DNA of 64,000 nucleotides, taken from positions 558,001-622,000 of the forward strand of contig NZ_QXXQ01000002.1 in assembly GCF_003570715.1 (NCBI RefSeq), read 5' to 3'. Positions 1 through 8,986 of the stretch are shown piece by piece. The translations under genes and the position numbers were made by a program. Source of the stretch: Gemmobacter lutimaris. GTDB lineage: Bacteria > Pseudomonadota > Alphaproteobacteria > Rhodobacterales > Rhodobacteraceae. The notes beneath the pieces are model-generated. The model was not told the origin of the DNA, made no database searches, and saw only the letters and a list, made by a program, of their open reading frames with translations. Within the stretch, counting starts at the first letter, position 1. Each line of letters starts with the position of its first letter.

Positions 1-471
1 ACCGGCATCCCCGAGATCGAGGAATTCATGATTCCGGTCCCCTTCCCGCATGAGGAAAATGCGCGCGAGGCGGGGCTGGAGATGCGGGCGCAGACCATGG
101 CGCATCTGAAGCGCGGCGGGTTGGTGATTCTGTTCCCGGCGGGCAAGGTGGCGGTATCCGAGGGTTGGTTCGGCCGGGCGATCGAGCCGGAATGGAACCC
201 CTTCACCCACAAGATGATCATGCGATCCGGGGCGACGGTGGTGCCGATCCATTTCACCGGGCAGAACAGCCGCGCCTATCAGATCGCCGACAAGCTGTCA
301 GCGACGCTGCGGCAGGGGCTGCTGCTTTATGAAATCAAGCGCGCGCTGTTCAAGCCGCAACGCCCCTTTATCGGGCAGCCGATCCCGCCCGAGGCCCTGA
401 AAGAGTGGGAGGGCAACCCGCGCGGCTTCCTTGCGTGGCTGCGACAGTTGACCCTCGACCTTGGTGCCTGA
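1..471 (+). CDS. Lysophospholipid acyltransferase family protein (5' truncated by window edge)
   Basis: The reading frame is open from the first base, so the N-terminus lies outside the window; an internal ATG at 28 is unlikely to be the start. The visible 156 residues contain the acyltransferase motif III variant LFPAGKV (FPEG-like) and the motif IV-like stretch VVPIHFTGQN, as in PlsC/OlsA-type glycerolipid or lyso-ornithine lipid acyltransferases (hemolysin-like group). The HxxxxD motif must be upstream. The likely role is transfer of an acyl chain to a membrane lipid precursor at the inner face of the cytoplasmic membrane; the exact substrate cannot be decided from this half. The gene ends 3 bases from the convergent hydroxybutyryl-CoA dehydrogenase gene. 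Confidence 0.8.
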   Translation, partial: TGIPEIEEFMIPVPFPHEENAREAGLEMRAQTMAHLKRGGLVILFPAGKVAVSEGWFGRAIEPEWNPFTHKMIMRSGATVVPIHFTGQNSRAYQIADKLSATLRQGLLLYEIKRALFKPQRPFIGQPIPPEALKEWEGNPRGFLAWLRQLTLDLGA

Positions 472-474
472 CGC

Positions 475-1350
475 TCAGCGCGTCGGCACCGGCACCTCGC
501 CACGATAGTCATAGAACCCCCGGCCGGATTTGCGGCCGAGCCAGCCCGCCTCGACATATTTCGTCAGCAGCGGGCAGGGGCGGTATTTGGTATCGGCCAG
601 TCCGTCGTGCAGCACGTTCATGATGGCAAGGCAGGTGTCCAACCCGATGAAATCCGCAAGCTCCAGCGGCCCCATCGGGTGATTGGCGCCGAGTTTCATG
701 GATTCGTCGATTGACCGGACGTTGCCGACCCCTTCATAGAGCGTATAGACCGCCTCGTTGATCATCGGCACCAGAATGCGGTTCACGATGAAGGCCGGGA
801 AATCCTCGGCCGAGGCGGCGGTCTTGCCAAGGCGATTCACCACGGCCAGCAGTGCCTCGTAGGTCGGCTGGTCGGTGGCGATGCCACGGATCAATTCCAC
901 CAGCTGCATCACCGGCACCGGGTTCATGAAGTGGAACCCCATGAACTTTTCCGGCCGGTCCGTGCGGCTGGCCAGCCGTGTGATGGAGATGGACGAGGTG
1001 TTCGATGTCAGGATCGTCGTCGGTTTCAGATGCGGCAGCAGCGCGTCGAAGATCTGCTGCTTCACCGTTTCGCGTTCGGTGGCGGCCTCGATCACCAGAT
1101 CGGTCTGTCCCAGATCGGTCAGCGTCAGCGTGGTCTTGATACGGGCCATGGCGGCGGCCTTGTCCTCTGCCGAAACCTTGCCGCGGCCGACCTGCCGTTC
1201 AAGGTTTTTGTCGATGGTGGAAACCGCCTTCTCAAGGCTTTCTGCGCTGATGTCGTTCAGCAGCACCTCGTAGCCTGCCAGCGCAAACACATGCGCGATC
1301 CCGTTGCCCATCTGCCCGGCGCCGATCACGCCCACCGTCTCGATTGTCAT
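475..1350 (-). CDS. hbd: 3-hydroxybutyryl-CoA dehydrogenase
   Basis: A 291-residue cytoplasmic enzyme that interconverts (S)-3-hydroxybutyryl-CoA and acetoacetyl-CoA with NAD(P). The N-terminal Rossmann fold has the dinucleotide motif G10-x-G12-xx-G15, and the catalytic histidine is H140 in GFHFMNPVPVM, followed by the helical C-terminal dimerisation domain (VNRILVPMINEA onward). The length is the usual one for the stand-alone enzyme (PaaH/Hbd type), with no hydratase domain as in FadB. A good ribosome site (GGAGG, 5 bases before the ATG) supports the start. The gene stands alone between a convergent acyltransferase gene and a divergent DUF6473 gene. Assignment to PHB turnover, beta-oxidation or the ethylmalonyl-CoA route cannot be made from sequence. 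Confidence 0.93.
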   Translation of the reverse strand: MTIETVGVIGAGQMGNGIAHVFALAGYEVLLNDISAESLEKAVSTIDKNLERQVGRGKVSAEDKAAAMARIKTTLTLTDLGQTDLVIEAATERETVKQQIFDALLPHLKPTTILTSNTSSISITRLASRTDRPEKFMGFHFMNPVPVMQLVELIRGIATDQPTYEALLAVVNRLGKTAASAEDFPAFIVNRILVPMINEAVYTLYEGVGNVRSIDESMKLGANHPMGPLELADFIGLDTCLAIMNVLHDGLADTKYRPCPLLTKYVEAGWLGRKSGRGFYDYRGEVPVPTR

Positions 1351-1508
1351 TCACGCCTCCACCTATGTCATCGGAACCTTATGCGCGGGAATGTGACAGG
1401 CGCAAGTCGGGAACGAATGTCTGAAATTTGAGGCGAATGCCGTGTTTAGCGGTTTGGCAAGGACTCGGGCGCAATCTGGACTTGGGTGAAAGAAAATGGG
1501 TGGGTGCT

Positions 1509-2333
1509 ATGGCCTATGCAGATCCGGGCGCGGGGGCGCCGGATTATGCGCCATGTCAATATGGCGCGTCCAAACTGATGTTCCGGGGACCGCCGCAGCG
1601 GCTTGACCAGCCGTATGTCGCCATGCTCGGCGGAACGATGACCTATGGCAAATTCGTCGAACGGCCGTATCCGGCCCTTGTGGCAGAGGCGACGGGGCGG
1701 CGCGTGGTGAACCTCGGGATGCCGAATGCCGGGCTGGATGCCTATCTCGGCGATGCCGAGGTATTGGCCATCGCGGCGGGGGCTGAGGCGGTGGTGCTTC
1801 AGGTTCTGGGCGCGCAGAATCTGAACAACCGCTATTATCGGGTGCATCCGCGTCGCAATGACCGTTTCCTGACCGCACGTCCCTTGCTGCGCGCCCTGTT
1901 TCGAGAGGTCGATTTTACCGAAATCAATTTTACCCGGCATATGCTGACCGAATTGCGCAAAGTCTCGCCGGGCCGGTTTGAACGTGTGGTGGCAGAACTG
2001 CGCGCCGTCTGGCTGGCGCGTATGCGTGAATTGATCGAGGTGCTGGCTGTCCCGGTCACCTTGCTCTGGGTTCGTGAAGGGCAACCGCTGCCGGAAGGTG
2101 AGTTGGATATGGCGGCCGACCCGCTGCTGATCACCCGCACGATGCTGACGGCGCTGCAACCCGATGTCGCAAATTGCCTTGAGATTGTCATCAGCGCCGA
2201 GGCGCGGGCGCAGGGCACAGCAGGAATGGTGTTTTCACCGCTGGATTTGCCGGTGGCGCAGCTTGTGCCCGGCCCTGCGGCCCATGAGGAGGTTGCGGCG
2301 CATGTGGCGGCAATGTTGACCCGCACCATATGA
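1509..2333 (+). CDS. DUF6473 family protein
   Basis: A 274-residue protein from the ATG at 1509 (an upstream in-frame ATG at 1428 adds 27 residues that do not look like the family start). I recognise it as a DUF6473 protein by family resemblance, mainly the block from [12 protein letters not shown] through [11 protein letters not shown] to [14 protein letters not shown]. That block resembles the start of an SGNH-hydrolase/sulfotransferase-like fold (GGT.TYG, then a G.PNAG turn). No signal peptide or membrane segment is visible. The function is unknown; in Rhodobacterales such proteins are conserved but uncharacterised. It is transcribed divergently from hbd and ends 48 bases before the convergent etfA stop, with a shared hairpin between. 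Confidence 0.7.
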   Translation: MAYADPGAGAPDYAPCQYGASKLMFRGPPQRLDQPYVAMLGGTMTYGKFVERPYPALVAEATGRRVVNLGMPNAGLDAYLGDAEVLAIAAGAEAVVLQVLGAQNLNNRYYRVHPRRNDRFLTARPLLRALFREVDFTEINFTRHMLTELRKVSPGRFERVVAELRAVWLARMRELIEVLAVPVTLLWVREGQPLPEGELDMAADPLLITRTMLTALQPDVANCLEIVISAEARAQGTAGMVFSPLDLPVAQLVPGPAAHEEVAAHVAAMLTRTI

Positions 2334-2335
2334 AA

Positions 2336-2359
2336 AGGCCGCGCCCATGGGCGCGGCCT
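2336..2359 (-). terminator. Hairpin terminator of etfBA
   Basis: A perfect 24-base self-complementary sequence (AGGCCGCGCCCA then its complement), centred on CATG, lies between the DUF6473 stop and the etfA stop. Read on the minus strand the hairpin is followed by TTTTCA, so it fits intrinsic termination of etfBA; on the plus strand the downstream T-run is missing. Confidence 0.7.
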
Positions 2360-2381
2360 ATCCAAAACCTTCGTGACCGGA

Positions 2382-3308
2382 TCAGAGCTTGTCGGTCATT
2401 TCCGGGACAGCAGTGAAGAGGTCGGCGACGAGGCCATAGTCCGCGACCTGGAAGATCGGGGCCTCTTCGTCCTTGTTGATGGCGACGATGACCTTCGAGT
2501 CCTTCATGCCAGCGAGATGCTGGATGGCACCCGAGATACCCACGGCGACGTAAAGCGCAGGTGCCACAACCTTGCCAGTCTGACCCACCTGCCAGTCGTT
2601 CGGCGCATAGCCCGAATCGACGGCGGCCCGCGAGGCGCCAACAGCCGCGCCCAGCTTGTCGGCCAGCTTCTCGATGAGCGCGAAATCGGCTTCCGAACCG
2701 ACGCCGCGCCCGCCCGAGACCACGATCTTCGCCGAGGTCAGTTCCGGCCGGTCCGAGGCCGCGACCTTGTCCTCGACCCAGCTCGACAGGCCTTCGGCAG
2801 TGGCGCCCGAGATCTTCTCGACCGCAGCGGAACCACCGGTGCCCGCAGCCGCGAAAGCCGCAGTGCGCACGGTGAAGACCTTCACCTTGTCGCCGGACTT
2901 CACGGTCTGGATCGCGTTGCCCGCGTAGATCGGACGTTCAAACGTGTCGGCATCGACCACGGCGGTCACATCCGACAGCACCATCACATCCAGCAGCGCG
3001 GCGACGCGCGGCAGCACGTTCTTGGCCGCAGCCGTCGCCGGGGCGCAGACGTGGGTGTAGCTACCGGCCAGACCCACAACCAGTGCTGCGGTCGCTTCGG
3101 CCATGCCGTGACAATAATCGTGGCCTTCGGCGAACAGCACTTTCGAGACGCCCGCCAGACCTGCCGCTTCGGTCGCAGCGGCATCGCCGCCCTGACCGGC
3201 CACGAGCAGGTGGACTTCGCCCAGACCGGCCACCGCCGTCAGGGTTTTCGCAACCGAATCGGTGGCAAGCTGGCCACCGTTCACATCGGCCAGAAGGAGA
3301 ACAGCCAT
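2382..3308 (-). CDS. etfA: Electron transfer flavoprotein alpha subunit
   Basis: A 308-residue FAD-binding subunit of ETF, which takes electrons from acyl-CoA dehydrogenases and passes them to ETF-ubiquinone oxidoreductase. The N-terminal domain (about 1-185) is followed by the FAD domain with VVSGGRGVG (197-204) and the signature [15 protein letters not shown] (253-267), then [11 protein letters not shown] and DYGLVADLF. The length is normal. The start ATG overlaps the etfB stop by one base (TGATG), so the two subunits are translationally coupled and made in equal amounts. A hairpin with a T-run follows the stop. In this organism ETF also serves methylsuccinyl-CoA dehydrogenase if the ethylmalonyl-CoA pathway is complete (inference). 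Confidence 0.97.
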   Translation of the reverse strand: MAVLLLADVNGGQLATDSVAKTLTAVAGLGEVHLLVAGQGGDAAATEAAGLAGVSKVLFAEGHDYCHGMAEATAALVVGLAGSYTHVCAPATAAAKNVLPRVAALLDVMVLSDVTAVVDADTFERPIYAGNAIQTVKSGDKVKVFTVRTAAFAAAGTGGSAAVEKISGATAEGLSSWVEDKVAASDRPELTSAKIVVSGGRGVGSEADFALIEKLADKLGAAVGASRAAVDSGYAPNDWQVGQTGKVVAPALYVAVGISGAIQHLAGMKDSKVIVAINKDEEAPIFQVADYGLVADLFTAVPEMTDKL

Positions 3309-4069
3309 CAGATCACCCCCGCTTCGTCTTTCAGTTTCGCAATCAGTTCGTCAACCGAACCGACTTTTACGCCCGCTTTCCGGCCCGCAGGTTCGGTGGT
3401 TTTCACCACGGTCAGGCGCGGGGTGACATCGACGCCATAATCGGCGGCGGTCTTTTCTTCCAGCGGCTTCTTCTTCGCTTTCATGATGTTGGGAAGCGAG
3501 GCATAGCGCGGTTCGTTCAGGCGCAGGTCAACCGTCACCACGGTCGGCAGCTTCACCTTGATGGTCTGAAGCCCGCCATCGACCTCGCGCGTCACTGTCG
3601 CGCTGTCGCCATCTACTGCCAGTTCGCTGGCGAAAGTCGCCTGCGACCAACCCAGAAGCGCCGACAGCATCTGGCCGGTGGCGTTCATGTCGTTGTCGAT
3701 CGCCTGCTTGCCGGCCAGAACCAGACCCGGCTCCTCGGCTTTCACCACGGCCGCGAGGATTTTCGCAACCGCCAGCGGCTCGATGTCGGTATGCACATCC
3801 GAGGCCGCCTCGACCAGAATCGCCCGGTCCGCGCCCATCGCCAGCGCTGTCCGCAGCGTCTCCTGCGCCTGCTTCACCCCGATCGACACAACGACGATCT
3901 CGGACGCGATCCCCTTTTCCTTCAGACGGATCGCCTCTTCCACGGCGATCTCGTCAAACGGGTTCATCGACATCTTCACATTCGCAAGATCAACCCCGCT
4001 CCCGTCCGCCTTCACGCGAACCTTCACGTTGTAGTCAATCACGCGTTTGACAGGCACCAATACCTTCAT
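3308..4069 (-). CDS. etfB: Electron transfer flavoprotein beta subunit
   Basis: A 253-residue partner of EtfA. It starts [10 protein letters not shown], the standard ETF-beta N-terminus, at 4069, not at the longer in-frame start at 4162, and a GGGAG sits about 9 bases upstream. The recognition-loop signature [18 protein letters not shown] near the C-terminus is intact; this loop anchors ETF to its dehydrogenase partners. AMP binding is expected from the conserved fold. It is the first gene of etfBA, overlapping etfA by one base. The 5' leader holds a small hairpin (GACCCC/GGGGTC at 4093-4107). Confidence 0.97.
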   Translation of the reverse strand: MKVLVPVKRVIDYNVKVRVKADGSGVDLANVKMSMNPFDEIAVEEAIRLKEKGIASEIVVVSIGVKQAQETLRTALAMGADRAILVEAASDVHTDIEPLAVAKILAAVVKAEEPGLVLAGKQAIDNDMNATGQMLSALLGWSQATFASELAVDGDSATVTREVDGGLQTIKVKLPTVVTVDLRLNEPRYASLPNIMKAKKKPLEEKTAADYGVDVTPRLTVVKTTEPAGRKAGVKVGSVDELIAKLKDEAGVI

Positions 4070-4175
4070 CAGCGGCAATCTCCCAGATTCCCGACCCCAT
4101 GGGGGTCTTTCCAAGCTCTCCGCTGTGTTGTTAGCCCGTGCAGCAACAGGAAAACAATCCAAAAGCGACGCGGTG

Positions 4176-4197
4176 ATGACGCGCGACGCCGCGTCAT
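4176..4197. repeat. Inverted repeat between adenosyltransferase gene and etfB
   Basis: Perfect 8-base arms ATGACGCG and CGCGTCAT separated by CGACGC. It lies in the 155-base gap downstream of the adenosyltransferase gene and upstream of etfB, both on the minus strand. No T-run follows in either direction, so it is either an operator for etfBA or a weak terminator; the sequence does not decide. Confidence 0.4.
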
Positions 4198-4224
4198 TGA
4201 CGCTAGGTCAGCGTGTTCCGGTCC

Positions 4225-4797
4225 TCACCGTGACGCGCCGGGAACCCACAGGATATCGGCGCGCCCGTCATCGTTGGCGATACGGCCTGCCACGAAGAAC
4301 CAGTCGCTAAGGCGATTGAGGTATTTCACCGCTTCGGGGTTCACATCCTCGACGCCTGCAAGCTCGACCGCCAGCCGTTCGGCCCGGCGCGAAACAGTCC
4401 GGCACAGGTGCAGATGCGCGGCCAGCGGGCTGCCGCCGGGCAGGATGAAGCTGCGCAGAGGCTCCAGCTTCGTGTTCATCGCGTCGATCTCGGATTCCAG
4501 ACGTGTGACTTGCGAGGCGATGATGCGCAGGGGCACATATCCCGCTTCGTGATCCTTCGCCATGTCGGGGCGGCACAGGTCGGCGCCAAGGTCGAACAGG
4601 TCATTCTGGATACGCTTCAGAGCCTCGTCCATCTCGCCAGTCGCATGCAGCCGGGCCAGACCGATGGTCGAATTGGCTTCGTCCACAGTGCCATAGGCCT
4701 GCACACGGGCATCATGTTTCGCAACACGCACGCCATTGCCAAGCGCGGTCTGTCCCGCGTCGCCAGTCCGGGTGTAGATTTTCGACAGAACAACCAT
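4225..4797 (-). CDS. Cob(I)alamin adenosyltransferase, PduO type
   Basis: A 190-residue enzyme that transfers the adenosyl group of ATP to cob(I)alamin, making coenzyme B12 for mutases. The PduO/MMAB-type ATP-binding N-terminus IYTRTGDAGQTALGNG is intact, followed by the trimer-forming helices with SRRAERLAVEL and LNRLSDWFFVAGR. The ATG at 4797 overlaps the TGA of the HIG1 gene (TGATG), which makes it preferable to the GTG one codon earlier. Pairing with a small HIG1 protein is seen in other Rhodobacterales. A B12-dependent ethylmalonyl-CoA or methylmalonyl-CoA mutase is the expected customer. I see no cobalamin riboswitch in the 80 bases upstream of the pair. Confidence 0.93.
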   Translation of the reverse strand: MVVLSKIYTRTGDAGQTALGNGVRVAKHDARVQAYGTVDEANSTIGLARLHATGEMDEALKRIQNDLFDLGADLCRPDMAKDHEAGYVPLRIIASQVTRLESEIDAMNTKLEPLRSFILPGGSPLAAHLHLCRTVSRRAERLAVELAGVEDVNPEAVKYLNRLSDWFFVAGRIANDDGRADILWVPGASR

Positions 4798-5009
4798 CAC
4801 ATGCCTCCGCGTTTGTGCAGCCAGGCGAACAGAACGATCAGCAACACCGCAATCGCCTGCGCGATGATGCGGTATCGCATCAGGCGGTTGGCGTGTTTGC
4901 GGTTGAAATCGCCGCCCTTGGCGAAGCCGCTGATGCCGATCATCAGCACGATCAGAACGACAAAACTTGCCGCGGCGGCCAGCAGGAACAGCGGATCTTT
5001 CAGAAGCAT
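4797..5009 (-). CDS. HIG1-domain twin transmembrane protein
   Basis: A 70-residue inner-membrane protein with two hydrophobic segments (about 7-28 and 48-63) joined by a short basic loop (KGGDFNRKHANRLMRYR). The loop sequence ANRLMRYRIIAQ is the hallmark of the HIG1 family, whose members associate with respiratory complexes in mitochondria and alphaproteobacteria. Its stop overlaps the start of the adenosyltransferase gene by one base, so it leads that two-gene operon. The function in bacteria is not firmly established. Confidence 0.85.
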   Translation of the reverse strand: MLLKDPLFLLAAAASFVVLIVLMIGISGFAKGGDFNRKHANRLMRYRIIAQAIAVLLIVLFAWLHKRGGM

Positions 5010-5088
5010 GGCATTTCCTTCATGAACTTGCTGCAGATGTAGCGACCCCGGCGCGAAAGGCGAGGGCTTTCTTGACGCCCACCCGATT

Positions 5089-5922
5089 TCAGCCCTTGGC
5101 GATCAGCCAGTCCAGCATCCGCGTCGGCAGGATGCGCCGCGCGGTTCCCATCAGATGCGTGGCCTTGGTGACGTAGTAGCGGGGCCGGGGCTGGGGGCTT
5201 TCCAGCGCGTGGATCAGTTTCGCGGTGACGGCGGAACAGGGCTGTTCGAACAGGTCGGGCTTGGTGCGTTCGTTGTAAAGCCGCCCCAGAAGTGTGCGGT
5301 ATTCCTCCGCACGGGCCGAGTTTTCCCAGTCGATCCATTTTTCGAAATGCGGGATCGAGTTCTGGCGGATACGAGTCGGTATCGGGCCCGGCTCGATCAG
5401 GATCACCTCGATTCCGGTGCCCTTCATTTCGATGCGCAGCACATCGGTCAGCCCTTCGAGCGCGAATTTCGTGGCGACATAGGCGCCGCGCCATTTCATG
5501 CCGACAAGACCAAGCACGGAGGAGCAGTTGACGATTCTTCCGCGGCCCTGCGCCCGCATCATCGGGATCACCCGGCGGCTGAGGTCGTGATAGCCGAACA
5601 GGTTGACCTCGAAAATCTCGCGCAGCGCGGCACGAGGCAGGTCTTCTGTCGCGCCGGGGCAAGCAAAGGCGCCGTTGTTGTAAAGCGCGTCCAGCCGCCC
5701 GCCGGTGCGCGTTTTCACCTCTTCTATGGCCGAGGCAATGCTGGCCTCGTCGGAATAATCGAGAACAAAACTTTCCAGCCCTTCATCGCGCAGGCGGGCG
5801 CAATCGGCCTCTTGCCGGCAGGTGGCAAAGACTCGCCAACCCCGTGCTTTCAGGCCGCGCGCGGCATCCAAGCCAATGCCGGAGGAACAGCCGGTAATCA
5901 GGATGGTGCGGGGGGATGTCAT
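5089..5922 (-). CDS. Short-chain dehydrogenase/reductase (SDR family)
   Basis: A 277-residue classical SDR. The cofactor motif TGCSSGIG is at residues 10-17, the structural motif reads NNG (82-84, in place of the usual NNAG), the catalytic serine is around 134-135, and Y148-xxx-K152 (YVATK) completes the active site. The C-terminal tail is longer than in minimal SDRs and basic, similar to 17-beta-HSD/retinol-dehydrogenase-like SDRs. The substrate cannot be inferred. CGGAG lies about 6 bases before the ATG. It is a single gene between the HIG1 pair and the SH3 gene, all on the minus strand. Confidence 0.88.
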   Translation of the reverse strand: MTSPRTILITGCSSGIGLDAARGLKARGWRVFATCRQEADCARLRDEGLESFVLDYSDEASIASAIEEVKTRTGGRLDALYNNGAFACPGATEDLPRAALREIFEVNLFGYHDLSRRVIPMMRAQGRGRIVNCSSVLGLVGMKWRGAYVATKFALEGLTDVLRIEMKGTGIEVILIEPGPIPTRIRQNSIPHFEKWIDWENSARAEEYRTLLGRLYNERTKPDLFEQPCSAVTAKLIHALESPQPRPRYYVTKATHLMGTARRILPTRMLDWLIAKG

Positions 5923-5987
5923 GCGCTGCTCCGGGTCTTTTTACCCGGAGTAGGGTCTGGCCGCCCGCGATGCAATGCGTTTGAGGT

Positions 5988-6473
5988 TTATGGCGCGGTT
6001 GCGGTCAGCAGGTCGCCCGAGACAAAGCCAGCGATGCCATCCCCCTCGATGGCGATGCGGACCCAGCCGTTATCCTCTACCCACATCACGCGGATCGCCT
6101 CGCCTCGGGTCAGCCGTTCGACCACGGGAAACTCGGTCGAGGGGCCTTCGCGCACATTCACCGCACGGGCGCTGACATAGCGGATCTCTGCCTCTGGCTC
6201 CGAGGTTTCGACGGCGGGCAATTCTGCCACCGGCTTGATCAGCGGCAGCACAACAGGAAGATGGGTGGCGTGGGCCGGTGTCTGGGTTTCGGGCGTGTAA
6301 GAGGCGGTCTCGACCATCGCTACTGGTTCTGCGGCTTGAACGATCCGCGGGGCAGGGGTTTCGGCATGGCTGTCCTCAGCGCTCAGGCCGGGCCGCATCT
6401 GGCCGTGATCCTCGCCGCCGATCAACAGGACAGCGAACATCCCTGCGCAAAGAAGAAGCAGCAATCGAAGCAT
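5988..6473 (-). CDS. Exported SH3-domain protein
   Basis: A 161-residue protein from the ATG at 6473; the earlier in-frame TTG at 6485 has no ribosome site. The N-terminus is a signal peptide or anchor (LRLLLLLCAGMFAVLL). A proline/alanine/glutamate-rich linker (about 25-95) leads to a bacterial SH3b domain at the C-terminus: SARAVNVREGPSTEFPVV, then GEAIRVMWVEDNGWVRI and GFVSGDLL. SH3b domains bind peptidoglycan or proteins in the envelope. The exact partner is unknown. It is divergent from parC. Confidence 0.8.
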   Translation of the reverse strand: MLRLLLLLCAGMFAVLLIGGEDHGQMRPGLSAEDSHAETPAPRIVQAAEPVAMVETASYTPETQTPAHATHLPVVLPLIKPVAELPAVETSEPEAEIRYVSARAVNVREGPSTEFPVVERLTRGEAIRVMWVEDNGWVRIAIEGDGIAGFVSGDLLTATAP

Positions 6474-6612
6474 GACAAATCCCAACCTGAATCACTCGGA
6501 CATGCCCGCAGTATCACAGAAGTTTACGGATTCGTGTGGAAAAAAGCGCCGGTTTTCCCCCTGACGGCAAATCCGGCTGGACCGGCGGCCAGCCCGCGAT
6601 TACACCACATCC

Positions 6613-8916
6613 ATGAGCAAGGAACCCGAGACCCCCAAGATCGAGCCCGTCACTGTGTCGGAGCCGCTGCGCCGCGCGATTGGCGAGCGCTATCTGACCT
6701 ATGCACTTTCGACCATCATGCACCGGGCGCTGCCCGATGCGCGGGACGGGTTGAAGCCGGTGCATCGGCGGATTCTCTGGGCGATGCGGCGGCTGAGGCT
6801 CAGCCCGACCGGCGGGTTTCTGAAATCGGCCAAGATCGCTGGCGATACGATGGGGGATTTCCATCCTCATGGCGACGCGGCGATCTATGATGCGATGGTG
6901 CGTCTGGCGCAGGATTTCAACATGCGCTACCCGCTGGTGGACGGGCAGGGCAACTTTGGCAACATCGACGGCGACAATGCCGCCGCCAGCCGCTACACCG
7001 AGGCGCGGATTACTGCGCTGACCGAAGCGCTGATGGAAGGGATCGACGAAACCGCCGTCGATTTCCGCCCGAATTATGATGGCCGTCTGGAAGAACCCGC
7101 GGTGCTGCCCTCGGCCTTCCCGAATCTGCTGGCCAATGGCGCCAGTGGCATTGCGGTTGGCATGGCGACCAATATTCCGCCGCATAACCTGCATGAACTG
7201 GTCGATGCCTGTCAGGCCATGATTGCCGATCCCGAGGTGACGGACGAGGAGCTGGTGAGGCTGGTTCCCGGTCCCGATTTCCCGACCGGCGGCGTGATCG
7301 TGGAGCCGCGTGACAGCATTCTGGATGCCTATCGCACAGGACGCGGGGCCTTTCGTCTGCGTGCCCGCTGGGCGGTGGAGGATCTGGGCCGCGGTCAGTG
7401 GCAGATCGTTGTGACCGAAATCCCCTATCAGGTGCAGAAATCCAAGCTGATCGAGCGTCTGGCCGAAGTCATCACCACCAAGAAGGTGCCTGCCCTGGCC
7501 GATGTGCGCGATGAAAGCGCCGAGGATGTGCGCATCGTGCTGGAACCCCGCGTTCGCACCATCGACCCCGACATGCTGATGGGGATGCTGTTCAAGAACA
7601 GCGACCTGGAGGTGCGCTTCAGTCTGAACATGAACGTGCTGATCGACGGGCGTGTGCCGAAAGTGTGCAGCCTGAAGGATGTGCTGCGCGCTTTCCTCGA
7701 TCATCGGCGCGAGGTTCTGACCCGTCGCACCCAGCACCGGATCGAGAAGATCGACCATCGGCTTGAAATCCTTGACGGTTTCATCATCACCTTCCTTCAC
7801 CTCGACCGGGTGATCGACATCATCCGCTATGACGAGGACCCGAAGGCCGCGTTGATGGCCGAAAGCTGGGGCAAGAAGCACCGGCGGGCCACATCGGAGG
7901 CTGATTATGTGCCGCCGAAACCCGGCAAGGGTGAACTGACCGAAGTGCAGGCCGAGGCCATTCTCAACATGCGGTTGCGCAGTCTGCGTCGGCTGGAAGA
8001 GATGGAACTGGTCGCCGAACGGGACGAGCTGCGCGCCGAGCGAGAAGATCTTTTGGCCCTTCTGGGCGATCCGGGTCTGCAATGGCAACGCATCGGCCGC
8101 GATCTGACAGAGGTGCAGGTGCAATTCGGCAAGACGACTGAGGCGGGCCGCCGTCGCAGCACCTTTGCCGATATGGCCGAGGTCGAGGAAGTGCCGCTTG
8201 AGGCCATGATCGAGCGCGAGCCGATCACGGTGATCTGCTCCAAGATGGGCTGGATCCGGGCCATGAAGGGCCACCAGCCGCTCGACATCGACGCGAAGTT
8301 CAAGGACGGCGACGAGGGCCGCTTCATCTTCCACGCCGAGACGACGGACCGGATTCTGGTCGTTGGCGCCAATGGTCGCTTCTACACGCTGCTGGGGGCC
8401 AACCTGCCCGGCGGGCGCGGCATGGGTGAACCCGTGCGTCTGATGATCGATTTGCCGAACGATGCCGGGATTACCGATCTGATGGTCTGGCGGGCGGGTG
8501 AAAAACTGCTGGTCGCCTCCACCGCCGGGGACGGGTTTGTCGTGCCCTCGGACGAGGTGGTCGCGCAGACCCGCGCGGGGAAGCAGGTGCTGACCGTGAA
8601 GGAGGGCGTGCGCACCGCACTGTGCCGCCGCATCCATGGTGATCATGTCGCTGTCGTCGGCGAAAATCGCAAATTGCTGGTTTTCCCCGTGGCGGACCTG
8701 CCGGAAATGGCCAAGGGCAAGGGCGTGAGGTTGCAAAAGTATAAGGACGGGGGCCTCAGTGATGCCACCACCTTCACGCTTTCTGACGGGCTGAGCTGGA
8801 AAGACCCGGCCGGACGCACCCGCACGGAAACCGATCTGACCCAGTGGAGGGGCGCGCGCGCTGCCACCGGCGCCATGGCTCCGCGCGGTTTCCCGCGGGA
8901 CAACCGCTTCAACTGA
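6613..8916 (+). CDS. parC: DNA topoisomerase IV subunit A
   Basis: A 767-residue cleavage subunit of topoisomerase IV, which decatenates daughter chromosomes. The breakage-reunion domain has the active-site tyrosine Y128 in AASRYTEAR and the region [15 protein letters not shown] (81-95); the C-terminal beta-pinwheel starts near residue 520. ParC rather than GyrA is indicated by the length, by the short C-terminal domain, and by the absence of a GyrA box. The residue equivalent to E. coli ParC Ser80 is Ala89 and the Glu84 equivalent is Asp93. No clear Shine-Dalgarno sequence precedes the ATG at 6613. It is a single gene, with parE not in the window. Confidence 0.96.
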   Translation: MSKEPETPKIEPVTVSEPLRRAIGERYLTYALSTIMHRALPDARDGLKPVHRRILWAMRRLRLSPTGGFLKSAKIAGDTMGDFHPHGDAAIYDAMVRLAQDFNMRYPLVDGQGNFGNIDGDNAAASRYTEARITALTEALMEGIDETAVDFRPNYDGRLEEPAVLPSAFPNLLANGASGIAVGMATNIPPHNLHELVDACQAMIADPEVTDEELVRLVPGPDFPTGGVIVEPRDSILDAYRTGRGAFRLRARWAVEDLGRGQWQIVVTEIPYQVQKSKLIERLAEVITTKKVPALADVRDESAEDVRIVLEPRVRTIDPDMLMGMLFKNSDLEVRFSLNMNVLIDGRVPKVCSLKDVLRAFLDHRREVLTRRTQHRIEKIDHRLEILDGFIITFLHLDRVIDIIRYDEDPKAALMAESWGKKHRRATSEADYVPPKPGKGELTEVQAEAILNMRLRSLRRLEEMELVAERDELRAEREDLLALLGDPGLQWQRIGRDLTEVQVQFGKTTEAGRRRSTFADMAEVEEVPLEAMIEREPITVICSKMGWIRAMKGHQPLDIDAKFKDGDEGRFIFHAETTDRILVVGANGRFYTLLGANLPGGRGMGEPVRLMIDLPNDAGITDLMVWRAGEKLLVASTAGDGFVVPSDEVVAQTRAGKQVLTVKEGVRTALCRRIHGDHVAVVGENRKLLVFPVADLPEMAKGKGVRLQKYKDGGLSDATTFTLSDGLSWKDPAGRTRTETDLTQWRGARAATGAMAPRGFPRDNRFN

Positions 8917-8930
8917 GGCGGTGAAATCGG

Positions 8931-8959
8931 TTGACGCATTGCCCTCGGGGCGCGACTAT
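8931..8959 (+). promoter_or_regulatory. Possible sigma-70 promoter of the RTX gene
   Basis: TTGACG (8931-8936), a 17-base spacer and GACTAT (8954-8959) stand 28 bases before the RTX gene start. The -35 matches five of six consensus bases; the -10 is weak (three of six). Its -10 lies in the loop of the hairpin at 8946-8967, so either reading must be tested. Confidence 0.35.
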
Positions 8960-8967
8960 TCGCCCCG
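8946..8967 (+). terminator. Possible parC terminator hairpin
   Basis: Arms CGGGGCG and CGCCCCG with an 8-base loop, 30 bases after the parC stop, followed by ACATTTTC. It is a modest intrinsic terminator candidate and could also structure the 5' leader of the RTX gene. Confidence 0.4.
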
Positions 8968-8986
8968 ACATTTTCAGGAGGGCATC

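Noticed and set aside
4798-5088. Cobalamin riboswitch for the adenosyltransferase operon
   Set aside because: The HIG1 gene fills most of the upstream stretch and the remaining 79 bases lack a B12-box-like sequence and space for the riboswitch fold.
6514-8736. Very long open frame antisense to parC
   Set aside because: It is a high-GC mirror frame, His/Gln-rich in composition, with no family match; parC on the plus strand explains the region.
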